Shown piece after piece: positions 12,801 to 25,300 of a DNA stretch of 64,000 nucleotides. The position numbers and the translations under genes are program-made. The stretch covers positions 137,793,328 to 137,857,327 of the forward strand of contig CM043700.1 of the NCBI GenBank assembly GCA_023935145.1, in the 5' to 3' direction. Source of the stretch: Bretschneidera sinensis. Lineage: Eukaryota; Streptophyta; Magnoliopsida; Brassicales; Akaniaceae. How positions within the stretch are numbered: the stretch's first letter is position 1; the number at the start of each line of letters is the position of its first letter. A model generated the notes under the pieces. That model had not been told where the DNA came from, did no database searches, and worked only from the letters and a program-made list of their open reading frames with translations.

Positions 12801-15800
12801 GTAATGTAGCTTTACCTTGTTTGGATGAAGGATGGATAGGAGTGGAATGTTTAAGTTATAATGAAAAGTTACACAAATACCTTTCAATTTTAATTATAAG
12901 GATAGTTTTGGTATTTCAGGTCAAAGTTGATAAATGATGATTACATTACCTCGAAAGACCCTCAAATTGGGGGAACTCCAAACGTGGGGTTTTGGAGGGT
13001 AAAGGAGGTTTTCAAGGAACACACCATTTCAATTCTCCTCCTTAAATAAATCTCCCAAACAAGAGGAGGTAACATAACCCTGTTACTTTCCATTCCATTC
13101 CCTCCAATTACCCCATCCATATACACTATTAGAAAACAAACTCTAAATTTGACAAACTTAGCTCATCATTTGGGTATAAAATCTTAGTAGTTCTTTTGTA
13201 GATAGTTATTTTGTGCATGGGTGGTACCCTCTTGGGCCTTTGGAATATAATTCATTTATAAAAAAAAAAATCATAACACTATGTGATTTTAGAAACTTTG
13301 AAGCCAAATTTATCCAAGTCAATCAAAACTGAGTACTAGTGAACCTTGAAATATGTGATTTGTTTTTTCACCCTCTTTCTCTCGTTACCTCAAAATGATT
13401 AACGAAGAAGTTAATGTAGGATAATCATAACTATTAGAAATGATGCTTTATTTTGCTATTCATTAGTTAGATTTATTTTGTTCATATATTTTTGTCTTTG
13501 CAATCCTTTAGCGAAGTCCACCTTTTACTTCCCTTATTTTTATTTAATCATCTCTTGGAATATTGCAGGAGAATTATCATGGTTATACCTTCCCACTTGC
13601 AGTATCAATTGTAATGTCTGGCCAATATGAAGATGATATTGACCAGACCGAAGAAATTGTATACACAGGACAAGGTGGAAATGATTTGCTTGGTAATAAA
13701 CATCAAGTCAAAGATCAAGTTTTGTGCCGTGGTAATTTAGCTCTTAAGGTTTGTGATATAAAATAACAGTTCTAATTCTTGTAGTCATTTTCTTTTCTAT
13801 TGTTGTTCCACTATATTTTTGTTATTAAGTAGTGCTTGGAAGTTATTATTGTTCAAACACTTCTAAACATAAGCATATGTATAAATATCTGAATACTTTC
13901 TTTTTAAATATGTTTATAAGTCACTTTTATTAAAAATTCTAATGTTTGATTATTGAGAGTGCTTTCTGAAGCAATTTAACTTGATTTCAAATGACCGTGG
14001 GCACTTAGTCCGCAGTCAGCGCTCCTCCTTAAGGGGGAGATTTGGGATTCAATCCCTAGTCAGCATCGGGGTTCATTCCCCCAAACCCTATTTGGGTAGC
14101 AAAAGGAAACCATATTCAAATATACTTATTATTTAGGTATGGTGAAGTCTAATTTTCAATTCATATATGGCACACATACTGTAAGGTTCTCTATACTTAT
14201 TAAAACAAAAAGAAAAATGGTTGTTTTCATTGACCAATTTTTCCCCCCATCATGATATATATATATATATATGGCGAGTTTATTACTTTAAGTATTGCTT
14301 ACTAGTTGTTGTAATATTCTTGCAGAATAATATAGAGCAAAATATACCAGTCAGAGTCATCCGTGGACATGGATGTCGTAATAGTCGCAAAGTTTACACA
14401 TATGATGGCTTGTATGAGGTGAAAATAGATATCTTGTTTTATTATTATTTTCCTTCTTTTGGAAGAATTTGATGTTAGCATTTTGCAACTCTTGAAAATT
14501 TACTGGTTATGCCTAATTACACATTAAGAGCTCTTTGGAAGACTTGGTAATACTATATGGAGCGTGCATGTGTAACTTTTTTCTTATCAACTCATTATCA
14601 AATTTGTACTTACATTTGTTATTTATTTTCATTATTGTTATGGCACTGGTTTGAGTAACTTTTTTTGCATTCCTATACATTGAGAACATGATGAGGAATA
14701 CTTCTCATTGTATTGACACTAAGATTGGACAGTCTCATATATCCAAAAAGGAATACTTCTCATTGTTTTGATGCTTTGAAGATTGGACAGTCTCAAATAT
14801 GCATTTATGCCTTTAGTTCCTCATCTTTTATTGTTATGTTTTTACTTTACGGGTCCAAATTAAAAACCTTAGCTGTATCTCCTCTTAAAGTGATAGTAAT
14901 AACTTCATATTCTTGTAACGTTCATTTATTTACTTTTTGTGCAACATTTTTCCTGAGGGGCAAAATTTTACGTATCCTGCAAAGTCTATCTTCATATTTC
15001 TAATCTAGATGATGAATTTAATCCAAATGGCTTACATTTATTAACAATGTTATATTTCCATATCAACTATTTTTGTGCTATATAAGTACTTCCTTCGTCT
15101 TATAAAGGTTATTTGAGTTTACATTTTGGTTTGTCCTAAATACATATCCACCACCAAAAGGTCAATTCATTAATAGTTTTCTTTTCTGTTATATGCCTCA
15201 CCAAAAACAAAGTTATTGAAGATAAATAAAACACTTTAAAAGAAAAAGGAAAAAAAAATGGCATGGTATTTATCGAGTCTCGCTAAAAAACAAATACATC
15301 CATCTTGGGGTGGAGGGAGTATTAGGCTATTGCTAATAATTGTTCAAATTTAAGTTATGCATATATTGTGTTAAATGATCTTCATCTATTCCGTTATCTT
15401 TTTTTCCTTTGTTGTAGGTTATTAATTATTGGCCTGAGAAAGGTGTTTCTGGATTTACTGTTTTTAAGTTCCGTCTAAAGCGGCAGAAAGGGCAACCTAA
15501 ATTGACGAATCATTATCAGGTTTTAAATCATTTGTGTTTTCAAATGAGGTTTTATGCTTATTTGTTTTATTAATCGTAGTTCTCAAATTAGCAAACTCGT
15601 TTAATGATACAAAAGTGCAAACGCTCCTTGTTATTTACACATTGCATTCTACACACTGAATTATTATGATTACTTATTTTTGCTTGTTATAACACTGTTA
15701 GAAAATTAGTTTTCCTCTTGGATGTGTAAGCCAATATAAGTTTTGTCTCATACTTTTTTGAGTTGCTTGACTCTGCTATGTGTCATAGTGTCCGCATTTT

Positions 15801-18800
15801 GAGTTTTTCTGAGTGTTAGACTCGTATATTTTTTATTAGTTTTCTTTTGATTTGGAGTATCGAACGGAAGAATCCATATTTGAAGTATCATGTCTGACAC
15901 AGGTACGACCCGCCATGGTAAGAGTCCTAGTAACCATGCTTTTTTCTATGGAGAATTGATCAATGGTTCTATTTTGGCGACAGGCCCACTCACTCAAACA
16001 TCCATAATGAAATCAACCACACAAAAGAACACAAAGAATTATATAGTTCGGCCGAACAAAGCCTATATCCATAGATGAGAGAGAGAACTCCACTATAGCA
16101 AAATCGAAAAACAACAGATCCACACTGTACAATCCCGAACAGAGAATATCGTATAAACACTTTGGGAAGAAACCTCTGTTGCATTCTATTTTAGCTTTGA
16201 TCTCCGCTTGCCTCGGAATGACCTGGCCCAATAAGGAAATCCCAATTCATCGGGCCTTTCGATACAATCAAATAGAAAGCCCCAAGGGCGCCATATTCTA
16301 GGAGCCCAAACTATGTGATTGAATAAATCCTTCTCTATCTGTTGCGGGTCGAGGACTCCTTCTCCTTTCCCTTCTTCAAACTCCAATTCGTATTTTTCAT
16401 AGAGAAATCTCTGATCAATGATAGAACAAGATCCATTTTGCATCAGAAAACCATTCATGAGACGAAGCCCTCGTTCTTTAGGTCAAAGCCCCCACTCTTT
16501 GGTAATTCCCACTTTCTCTCAGGCAAAGCCATCAAACCCAGGATACAGGAATGTAGAGTGAGAGCGAGAGCTCAAAAGTGTCAATTTTGAAAAAAATATA
16601 TTAAGGCCGGCATTTATATTTTAATAATATAAATATGAAAACATATATACATGCATATATTTATATAATATTCTTTCCTTTTAATTTAAATATTTATATT
16701 CTTTTGCCTACGGTTAAAAATTAAATTGTTATACTTGAAGATGATAAATAATATAATAGAAGAACCATATCACAAGGAAAAGTTAGGACTGATGCTCTTG
16801 TATCAGCACTTCCTTAAGGTTTGCCAGGGTTCAAGCCTTGGTTTCAGAATTTTGAAATCATTTTTACCTTTGAAAGTCAAAGTGCTGGTCAAAGGTCAAA
16901 CTCCCCCAAGAATCTGCACATTAAAAATATGAGCGTGGGTTCTTGGTGAATCTGCACCAAAGGTGCTAGATTCGTGGATTGGGCTCCAATTCGTGGGCCC
17001 AACCCACAAATCCTGTATCATAGCATTAAACTCTTCAAGCAAACTTCTATGAAGTATTAATTCTCAAATCTTTTTTTTATCTGATGTGGGATTCAAATTC
17101 CTACTCTATCTTGGTTTCACTTTCCAAGTAGTATTCTGTCTTGATTTGGGATTTCAGTCACTCATGTATCCAACAGGTTTATCATACCCGTTCATCTAAG
17201 ATTTTGTGTAGTTGGTCGGCACTTTCAAGAGGGGCATATGACATTTTTTTTTTGCTAATTGACTTTTTGTTGAATTTCACGTTTTAGGTTTCTTTTGTAC
17301 GACAACAAGTATCTAAAGCTCCTTTTGAATTACCCGGGTATGAAATTTTTGAACTTCCATTGAAACAAATAAATTTACTAGGAGTGACATTTTTTATGGG
17401 CATCAGGCACATCATTTGAACTTAAAAAAATATTTTATTTTCTAAGGTTGGCATTCAAGGACATATCAAATGGTCAAGAAGATGTATGTATCCCTGCTAC
17501 CAATTTGTATGATGATCCTCCTGTTGCACCTGAAGGTAAGTTCACTTGTAATATTATTTATGAAGAACTAATCTTTCACTAGAATGGAGTACATATGCTG
17601 TGTATTTTTAGATGTTCTTGTCGACAGACGTGATAAGAGTGATATGATCTTTCTTTTTATTTTTTGTGTATGTTGCACACCGGCTTTATTATTTGTTAGC
17701 AGAAACCATTAAGAAATATCTACGGAAACTATGAGACATACATTTTTGGATTTAAAAATTATTTAATAGACCTTTTGACATTTGAGCCCAATATATTATT
17801 CACTAGTAATTTACTGGAAGTTGTCATTTTAGTTTTAGTTGAAGCACAACAAATTGTATTATCAACAACAACAAAAAAAGATATATTTTGAGTTGGATAA
17901 TTCACAATTTTAAGAAAAATTGCTTCATACTTTTATCTTGTGTAGTTAGGGTGACATTTATGTTATATTGACAGATTATATCTCACTTTAAATAATTTTG
18001 TTTTGCAACAATGGAAACAAAAAAGAAATTACAGCAAACTAAGATATGTCAGCAAAGAGTTTTGCCAAGTGTGTGTATTTTTGGTGCTCCTAGTCTCGTG
18101 TATCATAATTCTCAGACAGTGCAACTAAAAAGTCACCCCCTCCTCGAAGTCTCAAAACACTAAAAAAACGTACAAGGGTGATTTTATCCCCTTATTATCC
18201 TGGATGTCTTTCTATTGATTAAAATTTACTCTTCCAGCTTATATTTTTACCCTTTTGAAGTTATTGTTTGGTAGAGGAATGCATATGCTGGCTTTTATTC
18301 AAGTTCCATTTATCGTTTCAATCTTTTCATTAGCCTATTCTGGTTAACTATTTTCACAATGCCTATTTTTACTTGCATTTGTCAATTGAAAGACTCTCAA
18401 ATTGTAGGCTTTAAATATATCAAGTCTATTCAAGTCGCAGACAATGTGAACATCCCCCCAGATGCCCCTGGATGCAATTGCAAAGGAAACTGCAATAATT
18501 CAAGATCTTGTTCTTGCGCTCAACTTAATGGCGGCGACTTCCCGTATGTGCGTAGTGATGGTGGCAGGTGAGACATTAACAATGGATCTGTATCCATGAC
18601 ATAAAAAAACGTATGGCGGAAAATGATATGCATAGTTAACCACATTTAGCTAGGAGTTTGACTTGTTCAAGTGGGGTGGTGTAAACTTGCGAAATTGATG
18701 ACCTGCGAAATTGATGACCTCTCAGCTAATTCTACCAAAGCCCTTATCTCAAGTGTTTAATCGTTGTCAAATTACTGTTTTCTGATTCTGCATATTAAGT

Positions 18801-21164
18801 CAGAAACTGATTCTCTCTTTTATGTCATACATCAAATTCTCACTTCCTTTACATGGTCCTGGTATCTAAATTTTGTACATAGCACTCCACTTTGTTTAGG
18901 GCAACACAGTTTATCTTAAATTGTACACAAACTTGTCTTTTTGGCTGCTTATAGGTGCAGAATTCCAGCCATTCTCTCTTTCATGTTGCACCTTTAAGAT
19001 AATTCTTTCCTTCGTGACCATTCTGTTTATGACAAATACACTTTCCATTGAATCATACACAAACATGTGCTTTTGGTTACTTATCAATACAGAATACACC
19101 TTATCATGTTCTTTTTTTGGCTACGCTACACTGATGACATCTTTAATTTTCTTTGCAATTGTTGTTTGAGATGTATGATTTCTTTATTTGCCAGCATTTT
19201 CTTGAATGCTTTAATAATTTTTATTTTACAGATTGGTCGAAGCAAAGGATGTTGTCTTTGAATGTGGTCCAAGGTGTGGATGTGGTCCTAGTTGTGTCAA
19301 TCGTACATCTCAGCGGGGATTGAAGTATAGGCTTGAGGTAATGTAACCAAAATCAAGCAGCAGCAGCTCATTTTGAATATACAGTAGCTTGTTTCTCTTT
19401 CTTTTTTCCTTAATGTACAATATCGTTGCAGTTTGAATAAGTGTTTAATTAAGTTACTCTTTCTTTGAATAGGTCTATCATACACAGAACAAAGGGTGGG
19501 CTGTTAGAACGTGGGACTTTATTCCTTCGGGTGCACCTGTTTGTGAATATGTTGGAGTTCTTAGGAAAAACAATGAGTTAGACAGTGTCTCCGAGAACGA
19601 CTACATATTTGAAATTGATTGCTGGCAGACAATGCATGAGATAGGGGGAAGAGAGGTACTAGTACAAATTATACAAGCTATGAGATCCCTCCAGCTTAAT
19701 TTGTTACATAATATTCAATGGCTTGTTTCTATTTCATCCAAATTCTTAAGGAAAGTTGGGTGACCAATCATACTAAAAGCTTAAGCTGTTAGGAATGGCC
19801 AAACTTTTATATTTGTACTTTAACATGCCTCCTCACGTGCAAGTTCACTTCCTTGCACGTGCTCTCATCGGATGACACGAGGAGAACCCAAGTGTGGGTC
19901 GAATTAGGTGAAGGGTACAAGCCTGTCCCTAATACCCCTTTGAATGACTTGGTGGGGACTAATGAGGGATATGAGAAAAGGATCTTTACAATATTTTTGT
20001 CTTTTTTTAATAAAAACCCTTCTTTAAATCAATTTTCACTGCAGAGGCGACTAGGTGATGTATCTGTACCTGAAAATAATATTGTGGAGAAAACGGATAA
20101 GAGAATATCTGAAAGTGAGCCTGAGCCTGAGTTTTGCATAGATGCGGGGTCTTTTGGCAATGTTGCGAGATTTATCAATCATAGTTGTGAACCTAACCTT
20201 TTCGTTCAGTGTGTTTTGAGCTCACACCACGATGTTAGGCTAGCTCGAGTGGTACTATTTGCTGCAGATAACATACCTCCCATGCAGGTAAGGCTCCCTT
20301 AGTATGATTTTCTTTTCTTCTTATCTTTTCTCTCCAAAATATTATGAAATAGTTCTGTTTAGAAATTATTGTTGATATCTTCAATTAGCAGTAAATTACT
20401 CTTGCAGAAGTTATTTTATGGTGGTAATTACGTACTTAAAAGTTGAATATCTTAATAATAGTATGAAGTTTGAAGAAGACTATCATTACACCAGCAGGAT
20501 GCTCTTATTTAATACTGTGTCATATTATATGTCATTATTCGACTTCTCAAAGTAACTTTGACATTTTTTTTGGATATTCTATTGATTTAAAAATCTTAAA
20601 AAGAAAATAAAAATTTTGGACTTCTAAAACTATATTTGAAAAGTATTAGATACTTTATTGAATTAACATTAGAATAATTTAATTATTTAATTAAGTGAAT
20701 AGTGCATTGTGACACAAAATGGAACGGAGGGAGTATGATGTAAATTGAATCTTTTTTTTTTAAGAATTCGACCACAATTTATCTCTTTTACTAGTGCAAT
20801 ATGTTGAATGTAGAGGAAAGAAAGAGGCCTCTAGATTGAAACTTGTGTCCTCATTTTCTCTTTGCACATGTAAACTCTTTTGTAACATTCTCAACCTGTG
20901 GAAAAATGCATGACTAATTCGTGAGATGATAGGTCTCTTTCTTAAACTAGGGTTTTTTTTACTAGGCATAAACTTGCTTTTATATGCTACCTTCCATCTG
21001 TCTAAATCGATTATTTTAAAGTAACAAACTGTCACTATTTTTGCATTCAGGAACTCACGTATGACTATGGTTATGCTCTTGATAGTGTCATTGGTCCTGA
21101 CGGCAAAATAAAAACTTTGCCATGCTACTGTGATACCGCTGATTGTCGCAAACGATTGTATTAG
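6360..21164 (+). CDS. SUVH4: Histone H3K9 methyltransferase, SUVH4/KRYPTONITE type
   Basis: Fifteen coding exons encode 771 residues: 6360-7055, 7733-7801, 8724-8789, 11322-11376, 11551-11660, 13569-13748, 14326-14418, 15418-15519, 17288-17337, 17447-17535, 18408-18567, 19232-19337, 19473-19655, 20045-20287, 21051-21164. All junctions are GT-AG and keep frame. The order is: a basic N-terminus with a triplicated unit (1-179); an SRA/YDG domain from about 290 to 457 ([31 protein letters not shown]); a pre-SET cysteine cluster (about 505-592); SET from about 593 with NHSCEPN at 698-704 and ELTYDYGY; and a post-[11 protein letters not shown] ending in CRKRLY. In Arabidopsis SUVH4 binds methylated CHG DNA through SRA and writes H3K9me2, in a loop with CMT3. 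That protein is 624 residues; the excess here is mainly N-terminal. All recognisable catalytic motifs are present. Function is assigned by family. Confidence 0.95.
7885..8064. mobile_element. 180-bp MITE in KYP intron 2 region with 8-bp target duplication
   Basis: The element starts CTATGTTGCTCCGACTC and ends GTCCCTGAGTAACATAG, which are imperfect inverted repeats. It is flanked on both sides by TATTAATT (7877-7884 and 8065-8072). An 8-bp duplication suggests hAT transposase. It lies in the intron between coding exons 2 and 3. There is no coding capacity. Confidence 0.8.
9560..10177 (+). mobile_element. LINE 3' remnant (ORF2 C-terminus) in KYP intron 3
   Basis: Across two frames with stops, the translation shows the C-terminal zinc-binding domain of plant LINE reverse transcriptase: [41 protein letters not shown], then [13 protein letters not shown] at about 9931-9969. 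It ends in TTATAAAAAAAAAAG near 10177, as expected for a LINE tail. The copy is 5'-truncated, frameshifted and in the same orientation as KYP. Confidence 0.78.
10736..10807. repeat. 24-bp perfect inverted repeat in KYP intron 3
   Basis: The arms 10736-10759 and 10784-10807 are exact reverse complements (left arm contains TATAAGAAATCTCATTAAA) around a 24-base loop. The transcript could form a strong hairpin. It may be a tiny MITE or a local inversion duplication. Confidence 0.85.
12190..12480 (+). mobile_element. Probable second LINE remnant in KYP intron 5
   Basis: One frame reads [21 protein letters not shown] at about 12338-12400, like the LSIFWxxWxxRNxRxF segment of the LINE reverse-transcriptase C-terminus. 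A LINE-like tail (TTGGGCCTTTGGAATATAA, then an A-run) occurs at 13232-13271 and may belong to the same copy, split by unrelated DNA. Evidence is weaker than for the copy in intron 3. Confidence 0.4.
13990..14112 (+). repeat. Possible tRNA-derived SINE fragment in KYP intron 6
   Basis: The stretch GGGATTCAATCCCTAG (about 14051-14066) resembles a pol III B box with its stem, about 40 bases after a GTGGGCACTTAG-like segment that could be a decayed A box. No A-tail or target duplication was seen. Another stretch of similar type is at 24625-24770. Confidence 0.28.
14255..14272. repeat. (AT)9 microsatellite
   Basis: A pure AT dinucleotide run in intron 6 of KYP, about 50 bases before exon 7. Confidence 0.9.
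15089..15322. mobile_element. MITE with CTCCCTCC-type ends in KYP intron 8
   Basis: The left end reads TACTTCCTTCGTCTTAT and the right end GGGGTGGAGGGAGTA. After reverse-complementing these match the TACTCCCTCCGT-type termini of plant Stowaway-like MITEs. It lies just upstream of coding exon 8. Exact ends are uncertain by a few bases. Confidence 0.55.
15900..16575 (-). other. Organelle-derived DNA insert with a ycf2 fragment (NUPT) in KYP intron 8
   Basis: On the minus strand, 16204-16458 encodes 85 uninterrupted residues that I recognise as plastid Ycf2: [50 protein letters not shown] and [15 protein letters not shown]. The match stops abruptly at 16204. Similar-composition DNA continues right to about 16575, in the same frame but with stops. 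The adjoining 15900-16203 is also GC-richer than the intron and carries two overlapping minus-strand ORFs that I do not recognise; it could be mitochondrial. This is a nuclear copy, not a gene. It is recent enough to keep the reading frame. Confidence 0.85.
19834..19861. repeat. Hairpin with a G-box in each arm, KYP intron 13
   Basis: CACGTGCAAG at 19834-19843 and CTTGCACGTG at 19852-19861 are perfect inverse complements around an 8-base loop. Each arm holds a CACGTG palindrome. Intronic, with no evidence of function. Confidence 0.7.
20512..20735. mobile_element. Stowaway-like MITE remnant in KYP intron 14
   Basis: The right end is ATGGAACGGAGGGAGTA (20719-20735), the classic CTCCCTCCGT terminus. 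The left portion holds ATACTGTGTCATATTATATG, similar to the sub-terminal sequence of the same families, but its outer end is decayed. The element is AT-rich and non-coding. Confidence 0.55.
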
Positions 21165-22370
21165 GCAGACGAAGTTACTGCTGTTTTTGTAAATTCTTAT
21201 ATGAGCAGAGCAATTGATTCTATGTCACTTACCATTTAGCCCGACTGTAATTTTGGTTTGTGGCTATCAAAATGGTTTTTGAACCAGTTTTTTGCATAAC
21301 TGTGAAGTTAAAAATTGCTTTGCGTATAGTAAACTTTGAGAACAGATGTTCTGACACATTCAATTTCTTTGAAACTGTTTTTCGGCTTTTAAATTTTTTT
21401 TCCATAAACCCTTTTATAGCTATGTTTCTAAACATAAATCATTTTATAAACTTTTCCAAACAAAAACATGTTGTCATATGGGGATGCAAATAAGTTCACA
21501 TTGATATTATTGTGCTTTGATCTTTGGTTGGGTGGACTTGCTCTGTAAGAAATGTTTCTTTTCCAGAACATTGTCATTTTATAAACTTTTCCAAACAAAA
21601 ACATGTTGTCATATGGGGATGCAAATAAGTTCACATTGATATTATTGTGCTTTGATCTTTGGTTGGGTGGACTTGCTCTGTAAGAAATGTTTCTTTTCCA
21701 GAACATTGTCATTCTTTACATGAAAATCGAATCATTTAGATGGAGATGTGAATTGACTAGCTGCTTTTTTTGGTTTAGCCAATTTATGAGATAGATCCAA
21801 GAAGATAACAGTATCCTTTAAAATGATTTAGGTTATTTCTTGTCAAATTTAATTCAGATCATTTAATTGATTTGAGAAGTAGAATCATATCTATTTTTTT
21901 TTATAAAATTTACAGGTCAATTCATTTTCAAATGCCAATTTAATTCCTTAGTTAATTTATTTAAAATGAATTTTAAAATTGTTTTTGTTCCGAACACGAT
22001 ATTTATAAAATTCATAATAAATTTAATAAAAACTATAAAATTTATTTACTCCAAACAAAGAATGTACCGCTCTATTATTTCCTACAAAGAAGAGAAGTGT
22101 ACAGCTTTTAAGATTTTGTCAGACAACAAAAATAATCCCTACCTTTAAACTAGAGAGGAGAAAAAAAAGGCTCCTGCATACAAAGTACAGTAGCTCTCTA
22201 TAACTAACATGCCTAAAATCATTTGCAGAATTCGTTTTTTTGGCTACTTTCTTTCTTTCTCACCCTTTTCTACCTAGAATAGATAAATTAACAGAGCAGG
22301 CATCCAAAATTTTCTGCAACGTAAACCATATCCTCCTATACCCTCTGCCTGGACAGGACCATCCATTTGT
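21165..22370. other. Convergent intergenic region between KYP and Alba 3' ends
   Basis: About 1.2 kb contains the 3' UTRs of two tail-to-tail genes and the 135-bp tandem duplication. No separate gene is seen. The minus-strand ORF at 21428-21712 is only the duplication read through twice, since its period is 45 codons. Confidence 0.7.
21441..21710. repeat. 135-bp tandem duplication, units identical by eye
   Basis: Units 21441-21575 and 21576-21710 appear identical base for base by eye. They begin ATTTTATAAACTTTTCC and end CCAGAACATTGTC. They lie about 280 bases after the KYP stop. Complete identity implies a very recent event, or an assembly duplication. Confidence 0.92.
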
Positions 22371-25300
22371 TTAACCACGCCCACTGCCTCTCCCTCGTCC
22401 ACGCCCTCGCCCTCGCCCTGCAAGAACCAAATATTCTTATTTAACATAATATATCAAAATGAGATGTGGGAGCAAAAGCAAAAGAATATTTTCTTTTCCT
22501 TATTCGGTACAACTCAAAAAAGGTTATTGAGTCGTACAATTAGTGATATCTGTTGACTCCCAAGAGCATAAATGTTGTATCCATCAGATCAGCAGTGCTC
22601 AATACAAAGACAAAACAAACCCACAGGAAATCTAAAGCCAGCCACCAGAGTAACATTAGTGGCAAAATCCTATCCATTCAAAAACAATTAAAGGGTTAAG
22701 ATTGAGCTTAGCTTTATTCTAAAATTACCTCTCAAAATTGAGAGAACAGAAATCCCCCAAGTTTGACCCAACATGACCCGTAATCACCTATATATTTTTT
22801 TGTGGTTAAAAAAAGTTGTTTTAATTTGGTTCAATAGAAAAAACTTAACGATCCTTTAAAAAAACTTGAATGTTGAAATTGTTTTATTTTTTCTGCTATC
22901 ATATAAGAACTTTACATTTAAATATATGGTATAATCTTTAATATTACTATAACATCTGAATAGTTTTGCTTTAAATTTATAGTTTATACTTCTTTCATCA
23001 AAAACTTACGATGTTTAACTCACATAAAAATGCAAGAATATACTATTTAACTCATGTTGATAAATTCAATTTAAAAGCAACATAAATAGGTACACTATTA
23101 AGAAAAGACTATATAACCTAAGTTAATTAAAAAGAAATTGGAAAAAAATTGCAATCACTAACTTATTTCGTGACCTTAACTACATTTAAAAAAAAAAGAA
23201 ATGATAGAGAGAGAGGGAAAAATGAAGTTGACCCAATGAGTCAACCCAAACCCAAAATGACCTGAACACGAATGATCAACTCACACGCAGCCCGTCCAGC
23301 CGATTGCCACCTCTACTTGCCATTTGTATGACCATGCAAGTCCACAAAATCAATGACACTAGATTGAATGAAAAGCATGTAGTACATATGACAAGTTAAG
23401 CTCACAATTTTTAATATAAAAGAATAAAATAGAGAACAAAAGGCACGAATTGACAAAAAGAAAATAAATAGAGACCAGCAAGCAAAAATTTAGAATGTGC
23501 ACCGCGACGTAGGATATGAATGATTTAGTTAAAGCAAGAAACAACTATGCATCATAGCTTTGAAATCCTAAAATCAAAATCAAAATTTTATTTCTCTACA
23601 CAACTTGCTGGTGATTTGTTTACAAATTTCTTTAATCAATGAGATGAGTGCAAAAAAAGCTAGTATAATCTACATATGGAAGCTTACCACGTCCTGGAGC
23701 AGCCCCTCCATCATAGTCATTGTAAAGAGCAGATTCTTGTTGCATATTCCTACCACCAAAACGTCTTCCACGCCCACGAAACCGACCGACTCTTCCACGA
23801 CCTCGACCCCTGTCACCATAACCACGCCCACCATCTCCATTGTAGTCCACCATTTCGTTATTACTATAATTCCCTGCACCAAAAAACAAACCAAACAATT
23901 CATAACTATTGTTCATCTTATCTTACTAAGTAGATGCCAAGAGAAAACAATAACCGCGTGGAGTAGATTTGATCTTTTAGCGAATTCAAAATTCAGCTCT
24001 TTCTGAGTTTCTGTTTTGGCATTGCAGTCCACTTCTCTGGAGAGGGGATTAGCTATCTTTTCAATACAATGCGTTTAAATGAATCTGAGCATTCACCCCA
24101 AAATTTCTCCAACACCTTCATACGGTTCAAGCTCAAAGTACAAGAACAAGCAAAATACCTTATCTCTTAAAATATATACTATTTATAATCATCTTTAAGC
24201 ATTGTTCAAAAGAAAGATATTTTACCCCTACCCCTTCCTCGACCGCCGCGTGCTCTACCCCGATTGTTAGGAGAGCCCCATTCTATAGCAAAAAAAAGAA
24301 GAAATATTTATCATTTACGCTTAAAAAGAATTAACATCATAAGCAATTAACTATTCTTTTACCTCCATGATAATCATGCTCATTCCATGGTTTCACTTGA
24401 TCAGCAGGAATAGGAGATTGATACCTGCAAAGGTAAAAACAAAATTGATCAATAAAATTTAGCAAGCACCGGAGGCTCAAATGAAACAGTAGTTTTATAG
24501 AAAAGAACAGTTCTATCCAACATGATTAGGAGATTTTGCTCTAAACAATGTGATTCTGAAAATGATAGGCCACAAAAAAAAAAAAAAACACAGGTAATAT
24601 CATCATAATTATTTGAAAACCCTAACCAGGAGCATTTAGCCCATTAGTTATTGCCCCAAGTCTAAGTACTTGGGTGGCTTAAGGTCCTAGTGTCGAATCT
24701 CCAAGCGAGCAACTGCCTTATGGATATGCAAAATTGTTGTGGTGTGGGTTGGGGGGATTAGGGTAGGTTAGAAACATCATTTTACTTTAAAAAAATTGAA
24801 AACCCAGTGCTTTCATAATTAAAAGGGTATTAAAAATAGCATATCCTAGTCCTTTTAGAGATGTTAAAGCAACCCCCAAATTCCCACCTTAGAAAGGGAA
24901 AAAATGTTAAAGCAAAGCTACAAACCTGCTACAAAGAAGACACAAAAGGTAGTCCATGCATGAGTCTTCTTGTCAGTGATTATGCAAATGCATGCCAGTA
25001 AGTGAAAGGGGAGTTGGAATATCAGAAAATGTATACTTGAAAAGCCAAAGTTGATCAATGGCTAAATAAACTAATAAGCAATAAGCTTTGAAAACAATTT
25101 TAGTTCCAATGTACCCCGTGGATGATGTATCCAGTTCCTTCTTGGACAAAATGATAGTTATCACCGAAACATGGCGAGTAGTTTCCAGGCTGCATTTGTG
25201 CAAAATAAACAACCAAGTAAGCATCATGTCAAGACCATGCACTCTAAACTAATCAGGGGCAATAGAAAACATTAAATTCTTACGGAAGCAGGCCCTCTTC

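Noticed and set aside
15990..16231. Minus-strand ORFs next to the ycf2 fragment
   Set aside because: Unrecognised, overlapping in two frames and inside organelle-like DNA in an intron; not credible as nuclear genes.
21428..21712. Minus-strand 94-residue ORF with an internal repeat
   Set aside because: It is the 135-bp tandem duplication read through; the period is exactly 45 codons and there is no independent support.
23605..24006. Plus-strand ORFs up to 133 residues
   Set aside because: They lie opposite the RGG-coding exon of the Alba gene, whose GC-rich repeats create open frames on the other strand.
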